A stretch of 64,000 nucleotides of DNA, from the NCBI GenBank assembly GCA_963822695.1, contig CAWGJH010000008.1, positions 1 through 64,000 of the forward strand, written 5' to 3'. This document shows positions 17,373 to 27,475 of the stretch, piece after piece. This DNA comes from GCA-003244245 sp963822695 (GTDB lineage: Bacteria; Actinomycetota; Actinomycetes; Mycobacteriales; Pseudonocardiaceae). The notes below the pieces were generated by a model. That model was not told the origin of the DNA and did not search any database. It was given only the letters and a program-made list of their open reading frames with translations. The position numbers and the translations under genes are program-made. Positions within the stretch are counted from its first letter, which is position 1, and each line of letters begins with the position of its first letter.

Positions 17373-17442
17373 CCCCGCATCCTCCCCCGGTGCCGGCAAG
17401 CCACCCCAGCCGAGGCCAGTGCTGGCTATGCGGGCGTGGCGG

Positions 17443-17469
17443 CTTGCACTCCCAGGGTGCGAGTGCTAA
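17443..17469. promoter_or_regulatory. CIRCE operator 1
   Basis: Arms CTTGCACTC and GAGTGCTAA separated by nine bases: the HrcA-binding CIRCE layout, with one imperfect left arm. It lies 168 bases before groEL. Confidence 0.88.
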
Positions 17470-17476
17470 ACACAAG

Positions 17477-17503
17477 TTGGCACTCGAACCCTTCGAGTGC
17501 CAA
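17477..17503. promoter_or_regulatory. CIRCE operator 2
   Basis: Arms TTGGCACTC and GAGTGCCAA, a perfect nine-base inverted repeat with a nine-base spacer, eight bases after the first operator. Two tandem CIRCE sites imply tight HrcA repression of groEL with heat-shock release. Confidence 0.9.
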
Positions 17504-17636
17504 TGGAACACCTACTGAGGTCGGGACGGTGAGTCCGGCACGTGCCGGACGTCCGTCGCGGGCACCGAGCCTGGCCGAGCATTGTGTCCTTGCCGCGGAC
17601 ACCCCGCGGCGCCCATGACCGGAGGACCACACCGCA

Positions 17637-19265
<1,629 letters not shown>

Positions 19266-19284
19266 TCCACCCGCGCTGGACACC

Positions 19285-19315
19285 GGGGCCGGTCCCATCA
19301 CCAGGGACCGGCCCC
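19285..19315 (+). terminator. groEL terminator
   Basis: A perfect 12-bp stem (GGGGCCGGTCCC and complement) with a seven-base loop, followed by GTTTA, 20 bases after the groEL stop. Confidence 0.85.
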
Positions 19316-19368
19316 GTTTACTACATCTGCCCCCTGCGGCACGCTCTTCGTCGGGGTAATGGGAGCTG

Positions 19369-19533
19369 TTAGCGGAGCGCGCTGCGGTTGCTCCGGCCTC
19401 GGAGCGCACCGAACACGCCGGTGACGACGAACAGCACCAGGCCGACGATCGCTAGCCACAGCAGCGTCTTGACGGCAAACCCGACGACGACAAGCACGAG
19501 CCAGAGCACTAATAAGCCGAGAATCAAACCCAT
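19369..19533 (-). CDS. Small hydrophobic membrane protein
   Basis: 54 residues from ATG 19533 (MGLILGLLVLWLV). Two membrane helices fill most of it, with a basic tail GRSNRSALR. Small proteins of this kind are common in actinobacteria and uncharacterised. An upstream in-frame start at 19611 is less likely because the extra part is not conserved-looking. Confidence 0.6.
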   Translation of the reverse strand: MGLILGLLVLWLVLVVVGFAVKTLLWLAIVGLVLFVVTGVFGALRGRSNRSALR

Positions 19534-19636
19534 GCTGGCACCACTTTCGACCGCGACGACCCCGGGGTGGGGTCTTGTGGCCGCGGAGTTCCCACTGGTG
19601 ATCCATTCCAAACGTCGGAGCTGTGCCCCGTCGTTG

Positions 19637-20095
19637 TCACGCTGTTGAGCGGCCCATTGATCGGCGCAGCCGAGCGCCCAAGCTTGATAGGTAGACGCCC
19701 AGGCCGAAGATGAGGACCGCGATCGGTACGTGGGCGACGATCAGCCCGTCCGCGCTTGCCCGGGTGATCGCCTCTCCCATGCCTGTCTGGACGACGATCA
19801 GCACGAGTAGGCCAAGGGCGCCGAGGGTGAGCGCCGAGTGTGCGCGCCGCAGCGTGACCGCAGCCAGCGCGGTGGCCAGGGCCAGCACGACGACGACGAA
19901 GGCACCGATCTCGTGCACAGTGATCCAGGCGCCTCGCCCGGTGTGGTCGACGAACTCACCTGCCCACACCGCTTGCAGCAGCACACCGAGCAGGGTCAGC
20001 CCGTTCAAGATTGAAAACATCCGAATTGCGCCAGCGGAGGGGTGATCCTTCGCGAGGGGACCGGGTGTTGGTCCGGGCTTGGCTGAGGTGCTCAT
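19637..20095 (-). CDS. Four-helix membrane protein, possibly DUF6220-like
   Basis: 152 residues from ATG 20095. Four membrane segments are visible after a 30-residue Pro-rich cytoplasmic start. His residues lie at the edge of helices 2 and 4 (TVHEIGAF, VAHVPIA), as in small b-type cytochrome-like or DUF6220 proteins, so haem binding is possible but not shown. It is divergent from the MOSC gene. Function unknown. Confidence 0.6.
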   Translation of the reverse strand: MSTSAKPGPTPGPLAKDHPSAGAIRMFSILNGLTLLGVLLQAVWAGEFVDHTGRGAWITVHEIGAFVVVVLALATALAAVTLRRAHSALTLGALGLLVLIVVQTGMGEAITRASADGLIVAHVPIAVLIFGLGVYLSSLGARLRRSMGRSTA

Positions 20096-20206
20096 GGTGT
20101 TCTCCCGAACGCTAGTTCTGGCGGGCGGGGGGTGACGATCAGGCGCCGACACAGCACCGTACGCGCTTTCCCCAGCAACGGTGTGCGTGGGCTTAGCCTG
20201 GCATTC

Positions 20207-21052
20207 GTGGCGGTCACGCTGACCGGGGTCAACCGGTATCCGATCAAGTCCTGCCGCGGCCATGCGGTCGGTGTGGCCGTGGTCGAGCCGTGGGGTCTGG
20301 CCGGTGATCGGCGGTGGATGCTCGTGGACGATGAGGGTGTGGTGGTGACGGCGCGGACGTACCCGCAGCTGGTGCTGGTCACCCCGGAGCCCGACGCGGA
20401 CGGGCTGCTGGTGCAGGCGCCGGACGTTGATCCGCTGCTGGTGCGTGCACCGGAGGGTCCCGCGCGCACCAGCGTCCGGGTCTTCTCCAGTGAGTTGGCC
20501 GCCGCGCCCGCGTCGGACGAGGCGCACGCCTGGTTCAGCAGGGTGGTCGGCGAGCCGGTCCGGCTGATGTACCTCGACGATCCCACGCAGCGTCGGCCGA
20601 ACCCCACGTACAGCCGGCGGGAGGATCGGGTGTCCTTCGCTGACGGCTACCCGCTGTTGCTGGCCACTGAGGAATCCCTGGCCGCGCTAAACGATCTGAT
20701 CGCCGAGGGGCCGCGCGCTGAGGAGGGGCCGGTGTCGATGCGGCGGTTCCGCCCCAACCTGGTCGTCTCGGGCGCACCCGCCTGGGCCGAGGACGGCTGG
20801 CGGGTGGTCCGCATCGGTGCCGTGAGCTTCCGGGCGGTGAAGGCCTGTGACCGCTGCGTGCTCACCACCATCGACCCCGACACCGCGAGCAGGGGCAAGG
20901 AGCCGCTCACCACGCTCGCCCGCTGCCGGCGGTGGGACGGCAAGGTGTGGTTCGCGATCAACCTCATTCCAGATTCTCCCGGCGCGGCCCTGCACCTCGG
21001 CGACCAGATCGAGATCATCGAGCAGGTGCAGACCAACGAGCCGCTGCGCTAG
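20207..21052 (+). CDS. MOSC domain molybdenum enzyme (YcbX/mARC-like)
   Basis: 281 residues from GTG 20207; TAGCCT eight bases upstream and no Shine-Dalgarno suggest a leaderless transcript. A MOSC N-terminal beta-barrel (VTLTGVNRYPIKSCRGH, LAGDRRWMLVDD) is followed by a MOSC domain with VKACDRCVLTTIDPDT and GKEPLTTLARCR. The CDRC cysteine corresponds to the Mo-coordinating Cys of mARC/YcbX enzymes, which reduce N-hydroxylated compounds with electrons from a partner. It fits the nearby moeA, mocA- and xdhC-like genes in a molybdenum-cofactor neighbourhood. Confidence 0.85.
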   Translation: MAVTLTGVNRYPIKSCRGHAVGVAVVEPWGLAGDRRWMLVDDEGVVVTARTYPQLVLVTPEPDADGLLVQAPDVDPLLVRAPEGPARTSVRVFSSELAAAPASDEAHAWFSRVVGEPVRLMYLDDPTQRRPNPTYSRREDRVSFADGYPLLLATEESLAALNDLIAEGPRAEEGPVSMRRFRPNLVVSGAPAWAEDGWRVVRIGAVSFRAVKACDRCVLTTIDPDTASRGKEPLTTLARCRRWDGKVWFAINLIPDSPGAALHLGDQIEIIEQVQTNEPLR

Positions 21053-21090
21053 CGCGCCGGGCTGCCCGCGCGACAGTGGCGGACATAGTG

Positions 21091-21270
21091 TCAGTGCGAG
21101 TGTTCGTGATCCTCGACGAGACTCGTCTCGTGGGCGTGTGGGTGGGCATGGGTCTGCCCGTTGTGGCGGTGTTCGTGCTCGTGCTCGACGTGGTCGTGAT
21201 CGTGTAGGACGTGGGTATGCGTATGCGTCACATCGTCGTGGGTGTGCTCATGGGTGTGCTGTGTGGTCAT
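21091..21270 (-). CDS. Histidine-rich metal-binding peptide
   Basis: 59 residues from ATG 21270 (GGAACGGAG upstream). About 40% of residues are His, mostly as THTHTH, HDHDH and HEHEH runs with Asp/Glu, and there are no Cys, no membrane segment and no signal peptide. Such peptides bind Zn, Ni or Co and act as stores or chaperones; which metal is unknown. It is convergent with the MOSC gene, with 38 bases between their stops. An upstream extension to 21408 is not supported by composition. Confidence 0.65.
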   Translation of the reverse strand: MTTQHTHEHTHDDVTHTHTHVLHDHDHVEHEHEHRHNGQTHAHPHAHETSLVEDHEHSH

Positions 21271-21485
21271 CTTTGCTCCGTTCCTGAGCTGCATCTCTCC
21301 CCGCAAGGCCATCCATTCATATTCGAATCTGTCGACCTTGTTCTCATCGATGCTACACGCCTTATATGGACTGTTGGCAAGTGTCCTCCGCCACGCAATT
21401 AAATGCATATTTCTGGCAGCTGGCTAAATGGTGTAGATGCCTTTCTTTTTTGCGGATCACACTGTTCGCGTGGGAAGATGCGGCC

Positions 21486-22079
21486 ATGATCGCTGGACTG
21501 CTGCTGGCAGCCGGGGCTGGGCGACGCTACGGCATGCCCAAGGCCCTGGTTGACGGGGGCGCCTGGGTGCGCCGGGCGGTGGCCACGCTGAGCGACGGTG
21601 GCTGCGCCCCGGTGCTTGTCGTGGTCGGCGCGCAGGCCGACCGAGTCGTCCCGCTGGTGCCGGAGGCCGCTAGCACCGTGCTGGCCGTGGACTGGGCGGA
21701 GGGCATGGGGGCCTCGCTGCGGGCCGGCCTGGCTGAGCTAGCCCGCAGCGCGCCACCGCAGGTGCAGGCCGTGCTGGTGCACCTGGTCGATCTGCCCGAC
21801 GTGGACGCCTCCGTGGTTCGCAGGCTCGTCGCGCTGGCTGATCCCGCGGTGGTGGCCCGGGCGGGGTTCGAGAGCCAGCCTGGGCACCCGGTGTTGTTCG
21901 GCCGGCGGCACTGGGCCGACATCGTCGCGTCGGCGCGGGGTGACCGGGGGGCCCGGGACTGGCTGGCTGGGCGGTCTGACCTGATTGTGCTGGATTGCTC
22001 GGATCTGGCCAGCGGGATCGACGTTGACCGCCCGCGCCAGCCCCCGTCGCAGTCCACCAAACGCTCACTGAGCGAATAG
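21486..22079 (+). CDS. Molybdenum cofactor nucleotidyltransferase (MocA/MobA-like)
   Basis: 197 residues from ATG 21486 with GGGAAG upstream. The N-terminal GLLLAAGAGRRYGMPKAL is the NTP-binding loop of the MobA/MocA family; VHLVDLPDVD holds the metal-binding Asp pair and GFESQPGHPVLFGRRHW the substrate segment. The last is typical of MocA, which makes molybdopterin cytosine dinucleotide for xanthine- and CO-dehydrogenase-type enzymes. It lies 140 bases before xdhC on the same strand. Confidence 0.85.
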   Translation: MIAGLLLAAGAGRRYGMPKALVDGGAWVRRAVATLSDGGCAPVLVVVGAQADRVVPLVPEAASTVLAVDWAEGMGASLRAGLAELARSAPPQVQAVLVHLVDLPDVDASVVRRLVALADPAVVARAGFESQPGHPVLFGRRHWADIVASARGDRGARDWLAGRSDLIVLDCSDLASGIDVDRPRQPPSQSTKRSLSE

Positions 22080-22219
22080 CCGCCGCGGCTACCCCGCGTT
22101 GGGCAGATCAGTCGTTGTGGGTGAACCCGCATGCCAGCCAGGCGGAATACTCTCCAATAGGGACCAGCTAATAGGGATACAGCCTGGCGATACTGGAAGC
22201 TCTGCCGAGGAGGTCCGCG

Positions 22220-23368
22220 GTGCGTGAGGTGCTCGAGGAACTGGTAGCGCAGTGGCGCCAGGGCAAATCCACCGCGGTGGGCACAGTGGTGTCCACCTAT
22301 CGCTCGGCGCCCCGCCCGGCCGGAGCGTCGATGTTGGTGACGTCAGACGAACGGGCGGTCGGCAGCGTCTCCGGTGGCTGCGTCGAGGGCGCGGTCTTCG
22401 AACTGGGCCAGCAAGTGCTCGCCGACGACACTCCCATCCTGCAGCGTTACGGCGTCTCTGATGACGATGCGTTCACCGTTGGCCTCACCTGCGGTGGCAT
22501 CATCGACGTGTTCGTGGAGAAGGTGGATCCGGTCAGCTTCCCCGAGTTGGACGAGGTGGCCGCCTCAGTGACCGCAAAGGAGCCGGTCGCGGTGGTCACC
22601 GTGGTCGCGCATCCCGACGCCGAGCGCGTGGGGATGCGGATGGTGGTCTGGCCGGACCGGCACTCCGGCACGATGGGCTCCTCCCGTGCCGACGAGGCGA
22701 TCCTCGAGGACGTCCGCGGCGCGCTCGCCGCCGGCCGAACGGCCACCTTACACTACGGCCCCGACGGGCAGCGCCGTGGTGAGGGCATGAGCGTGTTCGT
22801 GAACTCCCTGCAGCCGCCGCCCCGGATGCTGGTGTTCGGTGCGATCGACTTTGCCGCTGCGATGGCCCGGCTCGGGGTGTTCCTCGGCTACCACGTGACG
22901 GTCTGCGACGCGCGACCGGTGTTCGCCACCAAGAGCCGTTTCCCCGACGCGCACGAGGTCGTCGTGAACTGGCCGCACCGGTACCTGAGGGCTGAGGCCG
23001 AGGCCGGGCGGATCGACCAGCGCACCGTGGTCACGGTGCTCACCCACGACCCGAAATTTGACGTGCCAGTACTTGTCGAGGCTCTGCGGTTGGACCTGGC
23101 CTACGTCGGCGCGATGGGATCGCGGAGAACCCACAGGGACCGGGAAAATCGGCTGCGCGAAGCGGGCGTGACCGATGAGCAGCTGTCCAGGATTGCCTCG
23201 CCGATCGGTCTGGACCTGGGTGCCCGCACCCCGGAGGAGACCGCGGTGTCCATTGCCGCCGAGTTGATCTCGCTTCGCTGGGGGGGCAGCGCCACCCGGT
23301 TAGCCAATGCCGAGGGGCCTATCCACGGCGCACACCCCATCGCCGAGCCCGAGCCGGTCAAGGCCTAG
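22220..23368 (+). CDS. XdhC/CoxI family maturation factor
   Basis: 382 residues from GTG 22220 with GAGGAGG 10 bases upstream. The N-terminal XdhC/CoxI region has GSVSGGCVEGAVFE, and VGLTCGGIIDVFVE with the conserved Cys. The C-terminal Rossmann fold reads RMLVFGAIDFAAAMARLG, then AYVGAMGSRRTHRDRENRL, typical of the family. XdhC binds and sulfurates the Mo cofactor before insertion into molybdenum hydroxylases. The hydroxylase subunits are not in this window. Confidence 0.92.
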   Translation: MREVLEELVAQWRQGKSTAVGTVVSTYRSAPRPAGASMLVTSDERAVGSVSGGCVEGAVFELGQQVLADDTPILQRYGVSDDDAFTVGLTCGGIIDVFVEKVDPVSFPELDEVAASVTAKEPVAVVTVVAHPDAERVGMRMVVWPDRHSGTMGSSRADEAILEDVRGALAAGRTATLHYGPDGQRRGEGMSVFVNSLQPPPRMLVFGAIDFAAAMARLGVFLGYHVTVCDARPVFATKSRFPDAHEVVVNWPHRYLRAEAEAGRIDQRTVVTVLTHDPKFDVPVLVEALRLDLAYVGAMGSRRTHRDRENRLREAGVTDEQLSRIASPIGLDLGARTPEETAVSIAAELISLRWGGSATRLANAEGPIHGAHPIAEPEPVKA

Positions 23369-23598
23369 CGTGCAGGGGGTCGGTGTGGATCCGGGTGTGG
23401 CCAGGACGTAAACTGTGCTGTCGGCGCGAGCGGCGCGCCGGTTCTAGCGTGTCTGCAGGTATCTGCGCAGGCTTCCTGCTCAGCAGTGCGTCCCCGCACT
23501 CCTTGTGATGCCTCCCCACGTCGTGAACTGGCGGGTGCCTGCGTCGTGGCAAGGCCGCAACTCGGCGGCGCGGCGAGACCAGCAGGAACGCGGAGGAC

Positions 23599-23820
23599 AT
23601 GGGCAAGAAGGACGGGGCGATCGAGGTCGAGGGCCGGGTGGTTGAACCACTTCCCAACGCGATGTTTCGGGTCGAGTTGGAGAACGGTCACCGCGTTCTC
23701 GCGCACATCAGCGGCAAGATGCGCCAGCACTACATCCGCATCCTGCCGGAGGATCGGGTGGTCGTGGAGCTTTCGCCCTACGATCTGTCCCGGGGCCGCA
23801 TCGTCTACCGCTACAAGTAG
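23599..23820 (+). CDS. infA: Translation initiation factor IF-1
   Basis: 73 residues, a single S1/OB fold (GAIEVEGRVVEPLPNAMFRVEL, GHRVLAHISGKMR, GRIVYRYK). GGAGG lies upstream of ATG 23599. First gene of the infA-rpmJ-rpsM-rpsK-rpsD-rpoA-rplQ cluster, with its own promoter presumably in the 230 bases after xdhC. Confidence 0.98.
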   Translation: MGKKDGAIEVEGRVVEPLPNAMFRVELENGHRVLAHISGKMRQHYIRILPEDRVVVELSPYDLSRGRIVYRYK

Positions 23821-23904
23821 CGTACCAACTCCCACAACACAACAGGGCAGGACACAACTGAGGGCCCGGGGCCGTTGACCGGTCTCGTGACCAGGAGAGA
23901 TGAC

Positions 23905-24018
23905 GTGAAGGTAAAGCCGAGCGTCAAGAGGATCTGCGACAAGTGCAAGGTGATCCGCCGCCATGGCGTGGTCATGGTGATCTGCGAGAACCTGCGCCAT
24001 AAGCAGCGCCAGGGTTGA
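23905..24018 (+). CDS. rpmJ: Ribosomal protein L36, zinc-binding form
   Basis: 37 residues from GTG 23905 (AGGAGAG upstream). The zinc ligands are all present: Cys11, Cys14, Cys27 and His32 (CDKCKVIRRHG, ICENLRH), so this is the C+ form. Confidence 0.97.
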   Translation: MKVKPSVKRICDKCKVIRRHGVVMVICENLRHKQRQG

Positions 24019-24086
24019 GCAGGGCACGACGCCGCTGATCCACGGCGCGAGAAGACCTCCCCGCGCCACCCGATCCGTAGGGATGT

Positions 24087-24127
24087 GACGGTTCGACCGT
24101 CAGGAGGGATGTGACGGTTTGACCGTC
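24087..24127. promoter_or_regulatory. Duplicated palindrome in the rpsM leader
   Basis: Two hairpin-forming palindromes, GACGGTTCGACCGTC (24087-24101) and GACGGTTTGACCGTC (24113-24127), lie in a 26-base direct repeat that includes GGGATGTGACGGTT. They sit between rpmJ and rpsM, where they could act as attenuator, processing site or protein-binding site. Confidence 0.6.
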
Positions 24128-24245
24128 CTCAGGGATCGGTCCACCCCCGGATGCCAGGCCGGGGCCCGCGGGCGACCAGCACGGTCGTCATGCGGGACGG
24201 ACGGGGAGAAGACCTGGAGACAACGAGACAGGAGACACGCCTCGC

Positions 24246-24626
24246 ATGGCCCGACTCGCCGGCGTTGACCTTCCCCGCGACAAGCGGATGGAGATCGCGC
24301 TGACCTACATCTACGGCATCGGCCGTACCCGCTCGCACGAGATCCTCAGCGCCACCGGGGTGAGCCCGGACCTGCGCTCCAAGGACCTGTCCGACGATGA
24401 CCTCGTGCGGCTGCGGGACTACATCGAGGAAAACTGCAAGGTCGAGGGTGACCTCCGGCGCGAGGTCCAGGCCGACATCCGCCGGAAGATTGAGATCGGT
24501 TGCTACGAGGGTCTGCGGTGGCGCCGCGGGCTGCCCGTGCGCGGTCAGCGAACCAAGACCAACGCCCGTACCCGCAAGGGTCCGAAGAAGACGGTCGCCG
24601 GCAAGAAGAAGGCCGGGAAGAAGTAG
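24246..24626 (+). CDS. rpsM: Ribosomal protein S13
   Basis: 126 residues, full length. It begins MARLAGVDLPRDKRMEIALTYIYGIG (helix-two-turn-helix region) and ends in the basic tail RTKTNARTRKGPKKT plus Lys-rich residues that contacts the P-site tRNA. AGGAG lies upstream. Confidence 0.98.
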   Translation: MARLAGVDLPRDKRMEIALTYIYGIGRTRSHEILSATGVSPDLRSKDLSDDDLVRLRDYIEENCKVEGDLRREVQADIRRKIEIGCYEGLRWRRGLPVRGQRTKTNARTRKGPKKTVAGKKKAGKK

Positions 24627-24683
24627 CGCCAGCTGAACCAACGACGGGCCAGCTAACCCAGACCTTTGTAGGAGCGCAATCGC

Positions 24684-25091
24684 ATGCCACCCAGAGCACG
24701 AGCAGGTGCCGGCGCCAAGAAAGTTCGGCGCAAGGAGAAGAAGAACGTCGCGCATGGTCATGCGCACATCAAGTCAACGTTCAACAACACGATCGTCTCG
24801 ATCACCGACCCCACCGGTGCGGTGATCGCGTGGGCGTCTGCGGGCCACGTGGGGTTCAAGGGCTCGCGTAAGTCCACTCCATTCGCCGCGCAGATGGCCG
24901 CCGAGAACGCCGCCCGCAAGGCCGCCGAGCACGGCATGAAGAAGGTCGATGTCTTCGTGAAGGGCCCGGGTTCGGGCCGCGAGACGGCGATCCGGTCGCT
25001 ACAGGCCGCCGGCCTTGAGGTCGGCACCATCCAGGACGTGACCCCGCAGCCGCACAACGGCTGCCGGCCACCGAAGCGGCGCCGGGTCTAA
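24684..25091 (+). CDS. rpsK: Ribosomal protein S11
   Basis: 135 residues. Conserved segments include HIKSTFNNTIVSITD, SAGHVGFKGSRKSTPFAAQ and the C-terminal PHNGCRPPKRRRV. Ribosome platform protein. 57 bases after rpsM. Confidence 0.98.
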   Translation: MPPRARAGAGAKKVRRKEKKNVAHGHAHIKSTFNNTIVSITDPTGAVIAWASAGHVGFKGSRKSTPFAAQMAAENAARKAAEHGMKKVDVFVKGPGSGRETAIRSLQAAGLEVGTIQDVTPQPHNGCRPPKRRRV

Positions 25092-25113
25092 AGGCGCGGG
25101 AGGAGCAGCAGAG

Positions 25114-25719
25114 ATGGCTCGATACACCGGACCTGCGACCCGCAAGTCCCGTCGGCTCAAGACCGATCTGGTCGGTGGCGACCAGGCGTTCGAGCGGCGA
25201 CCGTATCCGCCCGGCCAGCACGGCCGGGCTCGGATCAAGGAGAGCGAGTACCTCCTGCAGCAGCAGGAGAAGCAGAAGGCTCGCTTCACCTACGGCGTCA
25301 TGGAAAAGCAGTTCCACCGGTACTATGAGGAGGCCAACCGCCGCCCTGGCAAGACTGGTGACACGTTGCTGCAGATCCTGGAGTCCCGGCTGGACAACGT
25401 CATCTACCGCGCTGGCCTGGCCCGCACCCGGCGCCAGGCGCGCCAGTTGGTGACCCACGGGCATTTCCTGGTCAACGGCGGCAAGGTGGACGTTCCCAGT
25501 TTCCGGGTGTCCAAGTTCGACATCATTGATGTCAAGCCCAAGTCGGTGCCGACGCTGCCATTCGTGGTGGCCAAGGAGACCCTGGGCGACCGCCCGGTGC
25601 CGGCGTGGCTGCAAGTGGTCCACGCAACGATGCGGGTGCTGGTGCACCGCCTACCCGAGCGGGCGCAGATCGACGTCCCCCTCCAGGAGCAACTCATCGT
25701 CGATTTCTACTCCAAGTAA
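25114..25719 (+). CDS. rpsD: Ribosomal protein S4
   Basis: 201 residues, with the S4 RNA-binding domain (RLDNVIYRAGLARTRRQARQ) and the N-terminal basic region. GGGAGGAG precedes the ATG. In many bacteria S4 also represses this operon by binding its leader; not tested here. Confidence 0.98.
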   Translation: MARYTGPATRKSRRLKTDLVGGDQAFERRPYPPGQHGRARIKESEYLLQQQEKQKARFTYGVMEKQFHRYYEEANRRPGKTGDTLLQILESRLDNVIYRAGLARTRRQARQLVTHGHFLVNGGKVDVPSFRVSKFDIIDVKPKSVPTLPFVVAKETLGDRPVPAWLQVVHATMRVLVHRLPERAQIDVPLQEQLIVDFYSK

Positions 25720-25783
25720 ACTCTGATAATCGAAGATCCGCGACGGCGTCAAATAGTGGGCGCCAGATGGAGGAACATCAACT

Positions 25784-26845
25784 ATGTTGATTACTCAGCG
25801 ACCTAACCTCAGTGAGGATCCGGTCGACTACACCCGCTCCCGGTTCGTGATTGAGCCGCTGGAGCCAGGATTCGGCTACACCCTCGGCAATTCGCTACGC
25901 CGGACCTTGCTCTCGTCCATCCCAGGGGCGGCGGTCACCAGTATCCGCATTGATAGCGTGCTGCACGAGTTCACCACTGTTCCGGGCGTCAAAGAGGACG
26001 TCACCGACATCATCCTCAACCTCAAGGAGCTCGTGGTCGGCTCCGAGGAGGACGAGCCGGTGACGATGTACCTGCGCAAGCAGGGCCCGGGTGATGTCAC
26101 TGCGGGCGATATCGTGCCGCCGGCCGGTGTCACCGTGTACAACCCCGATCTGCACATCGCCACCCTGAACAGCAAGGGCAAGCTGGAGATCGAGCTGGTC
26201 GTGGAGCGGGGCCGCGGCTACGTGCCGGCGGTGCAGAACAAGACGTCCGGCGCGGAGATCGGCCGGATCCCGGTGGACTCAATCTATTCGCCGGTGCTGA
26301 AGGTGACCTACAAGGTCGAGGCCACCCGGGTCGAGCAGCGCACCGACTTCGACAAGTTGATCCTGGACGTGGAGACCAAGCCGTCCCTTACTCCACGGGA
26401 CGCGCTAGCTTCGGCCGGTCGCACCCTGGTGGAGTTGTTCGGCTTGGCCCGCGAGCTCAACGTGGAGGCCGAGGGCATCGAAATCGGTCCCTCGCCGGCC
26501 GAGGCGGACACGATCGCCGCCTTCGCCATGCCCATCGAGGATCTGGACCTCACCGTCCGGTCCTACAACTGCCTCAAGCGCGAGGGCATCCACACTGTCG
26601 GGGAGCTGGTTAGTCGTAGTGAGGCCGACCTGCTGGACATCCGCAACTTCGGCGCCAAGTCGATCGATGAGGTGAAGCTGAAGTTGGCCGGTCTCGGGCT
26701 GCAGCTCAAGGACAGCCCGCCCGGTTTTGACCCCACAGCAGTGGCGGCAGAATACTCAGTCGACGGCTGGGATGACGCCAGCGACAACGGCTCCGAGTAC
26801 GGCACCGACAACGGCCACGACTACGCCGAAACCGAACAGCTGTAG
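25784..26845 (+). CDS. rpoA: RNA polymerase alpha subunit
   Basis: 353 residues. The N-terminal dimerisation domain (RPNLSEDPVDYTRSRFVIEPLEPGFGYTLGN) is followed by the alpha-CTD (IEDLDLTVRSYNCLKREGIHTVGEL, LLDIRNFGAKSIDEV), then an acidic tail of some 35 residues rich in Asp/Glu/Tyr. GGAGG lies upstream. The tail length is normal for the order. Confidence 0.98.
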   Translation: MLITQRPNLSEDPVDYTRSRFVIEPLEPGFGYTLGNSLRRTLLSSIPGAAVTSIRIDSVLHEFTTVPGVKEDVTDIILNLKELVVGSEEDEPVTMYLRKQGPGDVTAGDIVPPAGVTVYNPDLHIATLNSKGKLEIELVVERGRGYVPAVQNKTSGAEIGRIPVDSIYSPVLKVTYKVEATRVEQRTDFDKLILDVETKPSLTPRDALASAGRTLVELFGLARELNVEAEGIEIGPSPAEADTIAAFAMPIEDLDLTVRSYNCLKREGIHTVGELVSRSEADLLDIRNFGAKSIDEVKLKLAGLGLQLKDSPPGFDPTAVAAEYSVDGWDDASDNGSEYGTDNGHDYAETEQL

Positions 26846-26923
26846 CACCCGTGAGTGGCGCTGCTAGTTGCCGGCGAGCCGGACTCTGCATCGCCACTCA
26901 CGGGGCGACCGAAGGGAGCCATA

Positions 26924-27475
26924 ATGCCAACGCCGACCAAGGGTGCCCGGCTCGGGGGGTCGCCGGCCCATGAACGGCTGATGCTGGCCAACTTGGCGAC
27001 ATCGCTGTTCACCCACGGCCGGATCACTACCACCGAGGCCAAGGCGAAGCGGCTGCGTCCGTTCGCCGAGCGGTTGATCAGCAAGGCCCGCAGGGGGGAC
27101 CTGCACAACCGTCGCGAGATCATGCGGGTGATCCGGGACAAGGATGTGGTGCACAAGCTGGTCGCGGAGATCGGCCCGCAGTTCGCGACCCGGCCAGGCG
27201 GCTACACCCGGATCGTCAAGACGATGCCACGCAAGGGTGACAACGCTCCGATGGCGATCATTGCGCTGGTCGCCGAGCGCACCGCCTCGGAGGTCGAGGA
27301 GGCCAAGCGCAGGGCCTTCCAAGACCGACCGCGGATTCAGCAGCCGGTCACCAAGAGCGAAGAGCCCACTGCTGCGGACACCCCGGCCGAGCCGGAGATC
27401 CCGGTAGAGCCGGAGATCCCGGCCGAGCAGGGGACCCCGGTATCCGCACAGCAGGAGGCTGAGGGCGAATCCTGA
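26924..27475 (+). CDS. rplQ: Ribosomal protein L17
   Basis: 183 residues from ATG 26924 (GAAGGGAG upstream). The L17 core (MPTPTKGARLGGSPAHERLMLANLATSLF to AERTASEVEEAKRRAF) fills residues 1-125. The remaining 58 are an acidic Pro/Glu tail with the repeat EPEIPVEPEIPAE, an extension found in actinobacterial L17. Confidence 0.97.
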   Translation: MPTPTKGARLGGSPAHERLMLANLATSLFTHGRITTTEAKAKRLRPFAERLISKARRGDLHNRREIMRVIRDKDVVHKLVAEIGPQFATRPGGYTRIVKTMPRKGDNAPMAIIALVAERTASEVEEAKRRAFQDRPRIQQPVTKSEEPTAADTPAEPEIPVEPEIPAEQGTPVSAQQEAEGES

